DNA of 64,000 nucleotides from Marsupella aquatica. Its lineage: Eukaryota > Marchantiophyta. The translations under genes were made by a program, and so were the position numbers. The DNA is taken from NCBI GenBank assembly GCA_973895155.1, contig OZ316893.1, positions 5,828,001 to 5,892,000 on the forward strand, read 5' to 3'. This document shows, piece after piece, positions 1-11,357 of this stretch (position 1 is the first letter of the stretch; each line of letters opens with the position of its first letter). The notes below the pieces were generated by a model, which did not search any database, was not told the DNA's origin, and saw only the letters and a list, made by a program, of their open reading frames with translations.

Positions 1-1136
1 CATATACAGACAGCTTTACAGCAAGATGCAATTAGTTTCAAACCACCTTTGCCGGACTGGAAATTACAGGCAGCCCGTGCCATTGGGATGTCAAACGCTG
101 TAAAGGTCAGTTTCTCACTTACATTTGGTTGTAGTCGTACAATTGAGTTGGAGGCAATATTTCCCCCCTACAAGCAGTGATCTAGTACACTCTCCGACTT
201 TGGGAACTGGTGGACCTTTGTCAAGATACCCAAAAAATTGCTACTCACAATATTGGAGCACATGCGTAGGTCCTTATCATGGCAGTCACCTTATGACTGC
301 TATTTGAATTGCGGAATTTGTTGGATGAGTATTTTATTCTACATCTTAGGAGAGAATATTGAGAGGCTGATGTTCTCTGAACGGCTGTACAGGTGATTTT
401 TGCATTTTGTCACCCTTTCTGGCCAGAAGGCCTTTTTGACGTTGTTTGCTTAGGCTGCTTCCTGCCCGAGGTGTGGATCACTGAGTATCCTCGACCACAA
501 GGTACAAAGAAAGAGATAGCTGCCAGTTCTAGTCTCCAGCAGCCTCTTGGGCAACATGTCGTCGTAGGCTTCGTTGCTGGTAATGCAGCAGATGCATTAA
601 GCCAATTGCCTGAAGCAGAGGTCTTCAAGAGAGGCTTGGCCCAACTGGATGAAATGTTTGGTAAGAAGGAAGTCTCTGGGCTTTCACATGGTAGACTGGA
701 AGGAACCTCGAACTCCATTGACTTGCCAAGAGTTTCTCAAGAAGAAAACCTCAGTTATGAAGAGCAGAAGGGTCATGGTTCACCAGAATGTCTGAAATTG
801 AAGGGATCAGAAAAATTGGTTACAAAAAGTGACCTCCTAAGAAATTCTGCGTGGAACTTAGATGCCCATAGTTGTCATACCCATCCAGCTTCGTTCCACT
901 TTCAAGGTGGCATGATTGTGAATTGGGCTGAGCAGAGCTTCATTCGTGGTGGTTATTCCCACCCGTCTGTGAACGCCCAAGGTGCCAGAGATGCTCTTGC
1001 CAGACCTGTTGACAGAATATTTTTTGCAGGGGAGGCCACACACTATGGTGTCAATCCCTGCCTACAAGCTGCAATTGATACAGGGCAGAGAGCAGCCCAT
1101 CAGGTAATAGGAACCTCCAATGAGCCCAGGTTGTAG
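1..1136 (+). CDS. Flavin-containing amine oxidase, C-terminal part (partial gene)
   Basis: These are the last two exons of a flavin amine oxidase; the 5' part lies outside the window. Exon A (1-105) reads in frame 1 and contains DAISFKPPLPDWKLQA, a typical amine-oxidase segment before the substrate domain. It ends at a GT donor. The intron (106-392, 287 bp) ends in AG, and exon B runs 393-1136 in the same phase to TAG. Exon B has the HPFWPE block, a VVGFVAG strand, and near the C-terminus RGGYSHPSV followed by FFAGEATHYGVNPCLQAA, the conserved segment that closes over the FAD. Family members oxidise polyamines or related amines, and others are lysine demethylases; which of these applies cannot be told from the C-terminus. 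About 60 residues between LDEMFG and the RGGYS block are Ser/Glu/Lys-rich and look like a lineage insertion. No downstream gene is co-oriented closely enough to suggest a link. Confidence 0.85.
106..392 (+). other. Intron of the amine oxidase gene
   Basis: The intron starts with gtcagt at 106 and ends with a pyrimidine-poor ...ctgtacag at 392. Both flanking exons stay in phase 0 and their translations join two blocks that are adjacent in the amine oxidase family. The intron was inferred from protein homology and splice dinucleotides, without transcript data. Confidence 0.8.
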
Positions 1137-2249
1137 AACGCCTAGTATTTGACTATAATGATGATTAAGCCTATTTGAGTTGGACACTGGGGAGAAGATC
1201 GATATTGGCCAAGTGTTCAGGGTTTAGGTTGTTATACTCGATTTCTATACTGGACTTTGTTGTCATTAAGGGCTTCATTTTCTTGAATCACCAATGCATG
1301 GACATCTCCCTCAGCTGTATTCCAAATGGTGTTAGATGAATCATATGCCTGATGGCAGGAATAAAAGAAAAAGAAACCAAAGTGATCACTTTATAGGTCT
1401 GTTGATGACTGCACTTTTTGCACTCGTCAACATGTGTGAATTATGAATGTGGATTGAGATCATTTCAAGCATTGACGTGTTCTGTTAACGAGTTATCTTT
1501 GATTACCACAGAGCGTACGCGTCATCTCCGGCTCTATCTTTTCTGATTTCTCGGTTTGTCTTTGCATCTCTAAGCCGTTATTGTAGCCGTTTAAGAATGC
1601 AGTTCATAGGCACTGCTATGGAATCTTGAACGCTAATACGGACAACTTTGATGTGGGCGAAGGTCTTTCAAGCTGCTCCCTACAATGAAATTAGATAAGA
1701 GCAGGACTTGGACTAATGGGTGAATTATCGTCAGATCTGCTTTCAAACGACGTGTCAGCGCATTCTAAAAGGTCGTTCTCCATCACGAAGAGGATTTATT
1801 AATGAAGAGTATCACAAATAAACTAGTCCAAAAGCATCGAACTGGAAAACGAAAATAATGGACGTGTCACATATTTCAGAGCATCGAAACTTCTCTACAC
1901 CCTGTGTGATCATTGAAGAAATCGGTCGGAAGTAAAGCAGGCCCTATTTTGATAATTACCTTCGCAAGTCGAATGAAATGGTGGATAGAGAACCCATGAT
2001 GTTTCCCACCCACAGACAACCCCTTTGCGAAACCCATCGCTGGCATCCGGGATCATGGTCAGTTCTTTCCAGTTCTTTCCAGTTCGGTCGACTCGGGCCA
2101 GGGCACTTCCGTCCGTTTCTTAAGAAATTTCAGCCTTTGAAACATAGTGCTCTTCTACGTCAAGAAACATGGTGAACATTGCCTCATGTTGTCTAGCATT
2201 TTCCAATAAAACGTCTGGGATCTGGCTTCGAAGAGGTGTCGTTTTCAAC
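1137..2249. other. 3' flank of amine oxidase gene; no further gene seen
   Basis: This includes the probable 3' UTR of the amine oxidase gene. AATAAA-like stretches occur near 1361 and 1818, but no poly(A) signal can be assigned with confidence. No coding region is supported. Confidence 0.5.
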
Positions 2250-2460
2250 AGGTTGTACATGGTAGGCAAAGGCCAGCTCACTGATTAAGCAGGTTCATAG
2301 AAGGTAGGCTGAGGACAGCCCACTCTTTAGCCATGTTCATACATGGTAGGCTGAGGACAGCCCACTGTTTAAGCAAGGTCATACATAGTAGGCTGAGGAC
2401 AGCCCACTATTAAAGCAATGTCATACCTGGTTGGCTAACGACAGCCCACTGTTTAAGCTG
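2250..2460. repeat. 42-bp tandem repeat, five copies
   Basis: Units start at about 2261, 2303, 2345, 2387 and 2429, an exact 42-bp spacing. Each carries a version of ggtaggctgaggacagccca followed by a variable linker ending in a tcatac-like segment. Copies one and five are the most diverged and the middle three are nearly alike. This suggests homogenisation of the centre. No ORF or known function is attached. Confidence 0.85.
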
Positions 2461-3828
2461 AGGCAATTTCCCGGGAGGACTGTCTCCAATTTCCATGTAT
2501 TGATTTCCAAATGACCGATCCTAGCTGTGGCCATATTTCTTCAATTTCTGCTAACTGAAACTGTGTCTGACGTTGATCCAATGACATGTCCATGTCTTTC
2601 ATTAATTCCAAGTGAGGAACACCTTCAGTCAAAGTTCAGTTACCGGGACGAGAGCATTGTCGGTAGGGCAACCACATGCTCACATGATGAATGAGTCCTA
2701 AGTTGTGTTTTTCCATAAACAACGGTATAGAACGAGACCTACCGTTCCCACAGCGGCCACGCACAGGCCCATGCAGACCATGCAGCAGCAGAGGCCCTTT
2801 TTGCACCATCTGAGCTGAACGTTGAGCAGCATCGTCGCTGCAGAATTCCAGAGATGAGTTACCCAGTTGAGCTGACGCAACAGGTCGGCGAGGAGGTCCC
2901 ATCTTTCCCCAGGCATTATTAGGCTTGTTCGTCTGTTGATCAAGCATGTTCTCATAGAATGCACTGCCGCTGCCGATAATATGATGTGTTCTGTGGAAAT
3001 GTGGCAATAGCTTTGGTGGCCCAACAACTGAGCAGCAAAGCGGGGCCCGGCAATGGCAATTCAGGATTTCATTTTGAGGAAATGTCCTGTCTTCCACGTC
3101 TCTGACAACCTCTGCTGTCTTGCTCTAATTAGGGCTTTACGCTATTTTCCATCAATTCAATTCAATTCCTTTCAATTGGTTCAATTCAATTCAATTCCCG
3201 AAGTTGATGTTCTTTCCCCCTGCTTCTTGCCCTTCCTGATGCCAATTTCACGCTGCATCGATCCCTTCGGCACATAAACGACATTCCATTTGACTACCGT
3301 CATGGCACTCTTTGCTCTGTGGCCGTGGCTATGCAGGGACAACGAGGAAATCTGCAACAGAAAAATCAATACAACCCAAGAATGTGTGCGTGCGTGCTAA
3401 CGAGACTAATGCAAGCACCTTATTGATGCAGGAAAGGCCTGCAAATCTGCAACACCTCAACATCGTAATTTTCCCGCTCGAATCGAATCGAATTGAATCA
3501 AATTTAATCAGTGTCCTAGCCGTCAGAGGTACTAAGCGAATAACAATCTGTCTTGGCACAGTTTCTTGAACACGTTTCTGCGTAAAAACATACTGGAGAC
3601 TCCCCAATTTTCCCGCCCGTCCCTAGCTCCCTCCTCGTGATGTCACCTTCATCCAATCCAATCCAATCCAATCCAATTGGTTCAAGAAGGTGAAGTGCTC
3701 TCCGCATTCGTCTTCTGAAAACTGAGACTCTAGTTCTTCGAGAACTTTCGTTTTGTTGTTTCTGTTTTGGGCCAGCCTCACTGTAAATTACATTTATATA
3801 AGTTAACAATGCACAATTTGCACATCGG
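2461..3828. other. Non-coding spacer with pentanucleotide microsatellites
   Basis: No gene is recognised. The stretch carries a CAATT-type array around 3148-3198, a CGAAT-type array around 3476-3497 and an ATCCA-type array around 3654-3678. Overlapping minus-strand ORFs at 2636-3097 match nothing I recognise. Confidence 0.6.
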
Positions 3829-3900
3829 ATCAGAGTGGCGCAGCGGAAGCGTGGTGGGCCCATAACCCACAGGTCCCAGGATCGAAACCTGGCTCTGATA
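3829..3900 (+). tRNA. Initiator tRNA-Met (CAT anticodon)
   Basis: This is a 72-nt cloverleaf that decodes the start AUG on cytosolic ribosomes. The acceptor stem pairs ATCAGAG (from 3829) with CTCTGAT (to 3899), leaving discriminator A at 3900. The anticodon stem GTGGG/CCCAC holds loop CCCATAA, with CAT at 3861-3863. The T-loop reads ATCGAAA, so A replaces the usual T54, a hallmark of eukaryotic initiator tRNAs. The gene has no intron and CCA is not encoded, as expected for a nuclear gene. A short TTTT at about 3932-3935 could be the Pol III stop. The 3' end (GCTCTGATA plus CCA) is complementary to the primer-binding site of the copia element at 47889-47900. Confidence 0.97.
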
Positions 3901-4740
3901 CTCCAGAGTGCAAGCTTCCCATCCGAAACCCTTTTGTACCCTTTGGGATGATCTTTGCTCCTCAAGTGCCCCCATAACGAGGAATGAGAAAGCTGGCTTA
4001 TTGACAGAATGATATTAAATTGGAAAATGGAGATTTTCCTTTTGAGATAATAGTTGCTCAGAGGGCCCACAAGGACGTGCAAGGAGAAATTCTTTCTTGT
4101 TGGGCTTTTGACAGATACAAAATGCAGTTGATATAAGTTTTGGACTCCACGGTTGTATATTTCTCATTGAATGGAATTAGATAATTTTTATTTCAAGCCA
4201 TACTAAGCGGATATATTATTTGGACTGAGTGTTGAGGCTAAAACAACTATTCTCTTTTTATTGAAGGACATTTGTTGTCTGCTTCAAGGCAAAATGTAAC
4301 TAATAATTTGGGATCAAAAGTTACACCCTGGACCCCAGAGCCTAAAGTAAAATTACACCCTGGGCCCCATTGACTAAAGTGAAAACTCTGACTTATAAGA
4401 AAGTCCAAGGTTGGCAACTAAGCAAGGTAAGGGGAGGTTGGTTGGATTCCAAAGCTGAAAAAAGTGATCTCAAGGGGAGGTGATATTGAAGGATGCTAGT
4501 TCTAATATGTGTCAAGAACCCGCAATCAATAGCTAGGCTCTTGGATCCGTACATAGCATGAGACCCATGTGAAATTCTCTTAATGCTTTTGGACCCGATG
4601 CAAGGGTAGGGACTAAGGATATAAGGCGAAGGGTTTTCTTAAGAAAAGGACTGTGCCCAACAACCTTGAACACTCTTGAAGACTTGGCAAGGCTACAGTA
4701 GATGAGGATTTATTATGAGTTTATGGGCAACGATGTCCCC
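3901..4740. other. Spacer between tRNA and minisatellite; no gene seen
   Basis: No coding or structural feature is recognised. A short internal repetition (tacaccctgg...cccc) occurs around 4321-4372. Confidence 0.5.
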
Positions 4741-5950
4741 CTGAAACTAGAAAGAAAGAGAGGGGGGATGGCGGTTAAGTGAGCTGAAACTAGAAAGGCA
4801 AAGTGAGGAGGAGGAGGAGGGTTTAAGCTAGCTGAAACTAGAAAGGAAAAATGAGAGGTGGACATTAAATACATTAGCTGAAACTAGAAAGCAAAGTGAG
4901 CTGGAACTAAAAAGGCAAAAAGAGAGGAGGGTTTAAGTGAGCTGAAACTAGAAAGGAGAAACGCGAGGAGGACATTAACTACAAGACATGAGCTGAAAGT
5001 AGAAAGCAACAAAAGAGAGGAGGGGGATAAGTGAGCTGAAACTAGAAAGCAACAAAGTAGAGGAGGGTTTAAGTGAGCCAGAACTAGAAAGGAAAATGGA
5101 GAGGAGGACCTTAATTACATGAGCTGAAACTAGAAAGGAAAATGGAGAGGAAAGGAAAACGGAGAGGAGGGCGTTAGAGCATCCCCACCCGTTTGGGCAC
5201 TTGTGGCCCTTATCCCAAAATTTTGCCTCGTTTTTATTCAGGTCTGAAGGATGCTGGCCCAAGACCCTCTTTGCTGATCCCCACCGGCACCCCGCAAAAT
5301 TTGCACGAAAATGTTTGTCGGGAAACTCTCTGCAACTCAAGCTTGAGCCAGATTGCGCCCAGTGTACACATTCAATGCATCGATCCTTCTGGGGGTCAAA
5401 ATGGGGGTACATTCTCTGACCGCCAACGCGTGTGAATCTGGCGGTCAGGGTCTGCAATTTTTTGGTGGGCCACCATCAGTTTAGGGGTTGCAGGGTGCTG
5501 GTGGGACGTCCTGCCTGCATATGTGAGATTGTCATATGCCTAAATGGAGGTTAGGGGGCTATTTGCTGGCCCCGGTGGAGATGCTCTTAATTACATGAGC
5601 TGAACTAGAATGTAATAAGGAGAGGAAAGGAAAATGGAGAGAAGGACGTTAATTACATGAGCTGAAACTAGAAAGGAAAATGGAGAGGAAAGGAAAATGG
5701 AGAGGAGGACGTTAATTACATGAGCTGAAACCAGAAAGCGAAAACCGAGGGGAGGGTTTAAAGTGAGCTGAAACTAGAAAGGAAAAACGAGAGGAGGAGG
5801 TTAATTACATGAGCCGAAACTAGAAAGGAAAAACGAGAGGAGGAGGTTAATTACATGAGCCGAAACTAGAAAGCGGAAAAAGGAGAGGAGGGTTTGTGAG
5901 CCGAAACTAGAAAGGGAAAAGCGAGGACGGGGTTGGAAAGGAAAAGCTGG
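4741..5950. repeat. Degenerate minisatellite with a GAGCTGAAACTAGAAAGG core
   Basis: About 15 copies of a core close to gagctgaaactagaaagg recur at irregular 40-65 bp spacing. They are separated by purine-rich linkers such as aaaatggagaggagg, and in many copies by gacgttaattacatgagctg. The top strand is strongly purine-biased. A 410-bp MITE interrupts the array (5177-5586). Long reading frames on the minus strand over this region are by-products of the repeat. Confidence 0.85.
5177..5586. mobile_element. MITE with GAGCATC-type termini and TTA target duplication
   Basis: The 410-bp insertion has terminal inverted repeats gagcatccccacc (5177-5189) and ggtggagatgctc (5574-5586), matching at 12 of 13 positions. 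It is flanked by TTA on both sides (5174-5176 and 5587-5589). Removing it restores the normal minisatellite linker seen in neighbouring copies, so the insertion is real. A 3-bp TTA duplication fits PIF/Harbinger (Tourist-like) MITEs; GAGCATC ends are common in plant MITEs. It has no coding capacity. Confidence 0.85.
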
Positions 5951-7071
5951 GTATTACTCTGTCCGTGACCCACGTGGTGATCACATACACAAGACAAGTC
6001 TCTGAGCTTCAGTTCGTCCACAACTCTTGCACATTGTTATCTATCTGTTCCTTCTCCTCTAAGGTAGGTACCTGTGCAGTGCAACATTGTTGTACCTGTT
6101 GCCCCGCCCGCCCTCCTTGCTCGATTCTAGTCGAGTTGAGTCGGAGCTGTTGCAGAAGCAGGAGGTGGAACAGATTCCTTTCAGGATTTGGCGATTTCAA
6201 CTAGGGGACAGGTGGGAAATGCCCCTCTGGATTCTCCATGTGTAGAACGATTTGAAGGAGGAGCTGGGGACATCGTGACTAGGATCAAGAGGGGGCAGAG
6301 GGAATTCTTAGGTGGAAGAGGTCCATCAGGGTTGGAGATCAACAGGAGATGCTCGGTTCATTCGTCTATTCGTTTTGCTATTACAGTGGTAGGTTGAAGC
6401 AATTTGCTGAAGCTCCGCGCAGCAATCTGAGCTCGATTTATTAACGTTTTGTCTTCTTCAAGTCGTTCGCAATCAGGTCGAAGCTTCTGTCGAGCTCCCT
6501 CAAAGAAATCTTAGCTCGATCTACTCATACGCTGTCCGGGTTTCGTTCGCTACCGACTACATTAGGTTTGATCGTTTTGTCAAAATTCTGCACAGAAATT
6601 CGAGCTTTCGAGCATTCGGCGATTTTTGAATTTGAAGTACTAAACGTTCTGCAATGATTGCTTCTGCTGCAGTTCGCTTGAATGTCTCTCCGGTAATCGG
6701 GACTCCCGGTTTCTTCCCCTGTCCGATTTCTCCCTGCGGACGGACGGAAGGACAACACTTTTGTTAGGAGGGAGAGCATGCACTTCGCTCCGAAATTTCG
6801 CCTGTCACATCAGGAGTTCTTGCTATAGGATCCTGCTCCAAAATCCTGCAAGCATACTTTGGAATTCCAGTTCTTTCGGTCCCTCTTATACAATCAATTC
6901 AAAAAATTCGATCAATTCATGTATGAGAGATGGGCAGACAGGCTATGAAACGGAATACGAAGCTTGGAGCTATGAAATGAAGTTCCCGGTTATAGTACTG
7001 TAACGAACTAAACCTACTAAGACACGTCCGTGGAGCTAGAGGGAGGGAGCGAGGGACGGAGTTAGCAAGAA
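5951..7071. other. Upstream region of the DnaJ-type zinc-finger gene
   Basis: No separate gene is supported. The stretch probably holds the promoter and 5' UTR of the gene starting at 7072. An in-frame TAG at 7063-7065 separates it from the coding region. No TATA box can be assigned with confidence. Confidence 0.45.
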
Positions 7072-8562
7072 ATGTCAAATTGGGTCGGGACATCCTTGAA
7101 GTCAGAGTCGCAATTTGCTGCAGCAGGGCTCTTGGATAAATCCCTCAGCTGTCGGACTCTGAGACCGAAGAATGTGGTACGCATTTTGTGTTCGTCTCCG
7201 TCTCCTCCAGCGTCTACGTTCTCAAGCCAGAGAGTCGCCGTGCAAAACCAGAAGGCATCTTCTGGAGTGGAGCAGACGCAGGAGATAGGAAGCAACAGCA
7301 GGCAACGATCGCACAAGACGATCACTAGAGTTGCCTCAATATCCAGTCCCGGGTTTCCCACATTCCCAGACGACGATGGTTACCTGAAGGGAACTCAGAA
7401 TGGCGTCTCCACTAGCAGCAGAGCAGCAAGGGTCGAGGTTTCCGCTAAGGGCAAATGGCATAGACTAAACGACAGCTCCTTGAGCGAAGACGAGCCCCTT
7501 CCGCTGCCAATGACATGGCCCAATTCTGAACCTTCTTCTGCAGAGAAGGTCAACGAAATGTTGAGGTGCGATCCGGAGAAGCAGGTAAGACAATTGTAAC
7601 TTTACTTGGAAGATTGTTTTCCCTGGATCCTTTCCCTAGTAAAACAAATGCCAAAAGGAAATGCTCCTTGGTAGATGAGAGATTTCTTTGCTTTAGACGC
7701 TGATCACATTTGGAAGTTATCAACGAGGTTCAAAGCATTTAGTGACAATGTGCTGTACGGTCGTTATCTTGCACCCACACTCGAGTTAAATGTTGACCAG
7801 TTCACCGTTAATTCCAATGACTTCAGGTCATTGATCTTCAGAGAACTAGACTGCTTCTGTGAAACAGCTTCTGTTGTAGCCTTCGGGCCTTAGATCCAGT
7901 ATAGAAGGGTCAGACCTGGTACGTCCTCTGTGACTTTATCATGTTGAGTTGGTCCAATTTCCAGGACGTGCACCTCACGTTGCCCATAGATCTATGACTA
8001 AGCTTGTAAATAATCGTATTGGCTAATTTATTTACCTGCAGACGTGTAAGGAGGTTATCTACCAATGGACAGGCGACTGCAAAAGTTGCCAAGGCACGGG
8101 TCTGGTGAGCTTTTACCGGAAAAAGCGCAATATTACAAGCAAGTGCATCAACTGCTTAGGAATCGGTCTGTTTCAATCTCTCCATTTGGAATTTCAGACA
8201 AGCCATGCAGCTCTTTTCTAGTCTCAGCTCCAGCCATTGTAACTTTGCCCTATAAGTTCCATGTCTGGGCATTTCTGCTCACAAAACTGCTCTGTTTGCT
8301 TTGAGTTCGTGGTATTTGTGCTCGTTCTGGATGTTGGTCACCTTCGAGTATTTTTATGCCAAGGAGGGGTTTGTCCCGTCTTTGCTTCCCTCCTAAGACT
8401 TTACCAGATCAGGAGGACTTTGGCTTAAACGGGACTTCTGGCTATTTACTTGCAGGATCTGTCAATAAGATCACATCAAGGGCTGACTTTCAAGACATGG
8501 GTGGTACGGAAGGAAATTCTAACGGAAGTGCCAGGGGCCCTGGAACGAATGGGAAAGTTTGA
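7072..8562 (+). CDS. DnaJ-type cysteine-rich zinc-finger protein, probably plastid-targeted (3 exons)
   Basis: Three exons join in frame: 7072-7584, 8042-8165 and 8456-8562. They give 247 residues with GT-AG introns of 457 and 290 bp. The ATG at 7072 is preceded by an in-frame TAG at 7063. The first ~70 residues are Ser/Arg-rich, acid-poor and resemble a chloroplast transit peptide. The middle is Ser-rich and disordered. The conserved C-terminal part has two zinc-binding motifs, CKSCQGTG and CINCLGIG, separated by VSFYRKKRN; exon 3 adds SVNKITSRADF. Two CxxCxGxG-like motifs match the small plant DnaJ/Hsp40 cysteine-rich family (relatives of BSD2 and LQY1), which lack a J domain and act in plastid protein folding or photosystem upkeep. 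The exact orthologue and its substrate are not known from sequence. Confidence 0.8.
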
Positions 8563-11357
8563 TGCAGTAATTTTGCGCAAATCGCAATAGTTGCCAATTG
8601 TGGCAGGTTTTGTCTTGGGGCTTTGCCTCACATTGCGATATTCAAAATTTTAGAACATTGGCCCGAACACGGAATAGATTCTAGATGAATCTATGGGAAA
8701 TTAGAAAGTGATACCCTTGACTGGAAATTCGGGGGTCGACTAGGAATTATGTCTGGAAAGTCATTGTGGACTCTCATGAAGGGAAAAAGAGATAAATTCT
8801 ACCTTGGATCCAGTTTTAAGGGTTATTTTCCTTTGGAGCTCTCTAGTTTCCACAATTATTCAATTTTTCAGCTGTTGAGCTTGTCTTTCTGGGTTGATCA
8901 TCCCGGATAGACACATCTTAAGCTAACGTTGTCTTTCAGAAGTTCATGTCAAAAAGGAACCAAATGAAATTACTCCTGCAATGGTCGACTTGCGCATGTT
9001 TATGTACTGAACTGAGACTTGGGCCACCCACGATCTTCGGCATGTTATGTACAATGCTTTTCATGTATTGCTAGCTTTGAATGGGCGTCATTTAGAGACT
9101 GCTTATCCTTCATGAGGTCCATCATAATGTCCATTTCACCCTAGTGAACACGGTCGAAATGACGAAGTTCTCAAGGCTGAATATGGGGATTTGCATGGCT
9201 GCCCACCGCTACGGGGCATGTCTTTCACTCTTATAAAGCTGGAGAACTATGTTTTGTCATGAACAATTATAGGTAAGTTCCTCAGGATTACAACCATCGA
9301 TTCTGCCCCTTACAGATGTGTAAGTGTGTGAGAAATATCCTTGAATGAGGGTGAGAGGTAGGTGCTATCTGAATCCAGCCATCGGACCGGTTTTCACTAA
9401 CGCCATTATAGGGTAGTGGCAAAGTGAGAGGAGGCTGAGTGAACCCTTTTAACTCTTGGCTCCAGACGATATCTAAGACCTTGCCGTGAAACAACGACCG
9501 GGTTGTCGAACTTCATGTCATGTAACTGTAGGAAAGGCACATTGTTTCACCTGACTTCTACATTTTGTTGGAACATAAGTTATCTGCTTCATTTGTTGTC
9601 AATTCCTTACATTCCAGTAGAAGAGTAAGCGTGGTTACCGTTCGTACACCTTTGACAGGGGTTGGAATTGAAGGTTGACCCGCTTATTGTCTGCCTGTTA
9701 CTCGAAATTGATTAGGGAGTTTGCTGTAAACCGTTTTTAAATACAGGAACGATCGATCTCTTCATCAGTGTTCGCATCTGGCAGGTGGAGGGACATATGA
9801 AGTTATGCCGGAGTTTATCGCTTAATTTCCTTGTAGCGTGAGCTGACTGAGACAAACACTGTCGAACTAGCATGCGACCTATGTACAGTGGGCAAACCGA
9901 AGAGGATGATCTTTACTACTTAGGAAACGATCTTCTTGTTGCTAGGTAGGCTTGTTTTCTCCTGTAATTTTTGGCTTAACAGGGCACGCTGTGTATCGTT
10001 TCTGTTGCGTAAACTAGATGGTAGTAGAATTGAGTGTAACAAAAATGGAGCAGAACTTTTTGTTATATATTTCAGCAGAATGTCACCGAATTGAAGAGGT
10101 AGAATTGATCTCAGCGTTTCGCAGATTTGAGATTGTGAAGGCTTCTGATATCTTAGGAGTGTGGGTTTAGGGGGATAGGTTCTTTTCCAAACTTGTGATT
10201 GCGTGTATTAGTCGTTGTATCTGGTGATTTAGTAGCCTTCGAATGGCTCCCTGAAGAGGAGTGCTGAAATATATATATATATATATATATATCTTGGGCC
10301 GGAGAAACACATAGCGAATAAATAAAATATATATGGAATTTTTGCCTTCAGCTCTCGCCCGGCCCGGAGGGTAAGCCCGAAACCTAGGAAAAGCGTTCTT
10401 TTGAATTGGTTTCGAACGAGGAGAACGCGTACTACACTGCTCTCCCGTGAAAATGAAACACACTGAAGATCTGAGTTGAATGTGAGGGATGGGTGATTAT
10501 GTAAGTTTTACATGCCGAGACGGAGTGAGAAAAATCATCGACCTACGTACAGATGTTATTGTTTGATGATATTAGGAAGGCACTACACTGCACAAGAGCA
10601 CAAATTTGTGATGTTAGGATTGTTGTTGGGACAGCGATGAGTTCTGAAGTCGATTCAAGGTAAATTGAAGGATATGGAGGGGAGAGCTGCACAGCGAAAT
10701 ATAGCGCGCAGAGGAAGAGGATCCCAGACAAGGAGTAAGACGTTAAAACCAAGCTCTACTTCGTTTCAAAGAGCCTTCAATCCTTTATCAAAATTGTACT
10801 TCTAAATCCTGGCTACTGCAAAATGTGAGAAAATCAGGAATGATTACGGTACAACGATCAGATCTGCCTCTTCTCCGTCTATTTCTCCCTCCTCGTCTGA
10901 TCTTCCGTGATCGTATCTGAACTCTACAGCTAATAACAAAAATTGCCTCCCAAAAATACCTCAGAATTGTGATCTCTTTGCGTGAAGTCTAGCTAATTAC
11001 AATTGAATCTCTAGAGTCAAAATTGTGTGCCCCATCTTGTCAGATGTGCGGCACTGAATTGAGCTCTACGTGTATAATACTGTTTCTAATCCATCGTAAG
11101 CTCCAAAATCTGTAACCTCCGCTTTCGAAACTGCGGATCAATTTTTGATCATTCCGTTCCAAATTACTTCATGAGTACCATCGCTCAACACGTTGGTTCG
11201 TGAACATTTAGATCTTAATTCTTAGAATATGACAACGGTCTCCTAGCAGAAATTTTTCTGAACTCTCTGGTCACTCCATCCGGCTTCTCGGCCAGCTGAG
11301 GAGAAAAAACGCCATTCTTGCAAAACTACAGCTCTTGTAAAGAAGCTCGCTGCTTAA
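8563..11357. other. Intergenic spacer; AT microsatellite near 10268
   Basis: The spacer lies between two convergent genes (plus-strand gene ending 8562, minus-strand gene ending 11358) and should include both 3' UTRs. An (AT)n run lies at about 10268-10292. No coding region is supported. Confidence 0.55.

Noticed and set aside
2636-3097. Two overlapping minus-strand ORFs (153 and 109 codons)
   Set aside because: They occupy different frames of the same DNA and match no family. The shorter has a hydrophobic Cys-rich end that could be a membrane anchor, but there is no further support.
4975-5457. 160-codon minus-strand ORF
   Set aside because: It reads across a minisatellite and into a MITE and contains only repeat-derived residues.
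4741-5950. CRISPR-like regular repeat
   Set aside because: The repeats are degenerate, spacing varies and the setting is a plant nuclear genome. It is a minisatellite.
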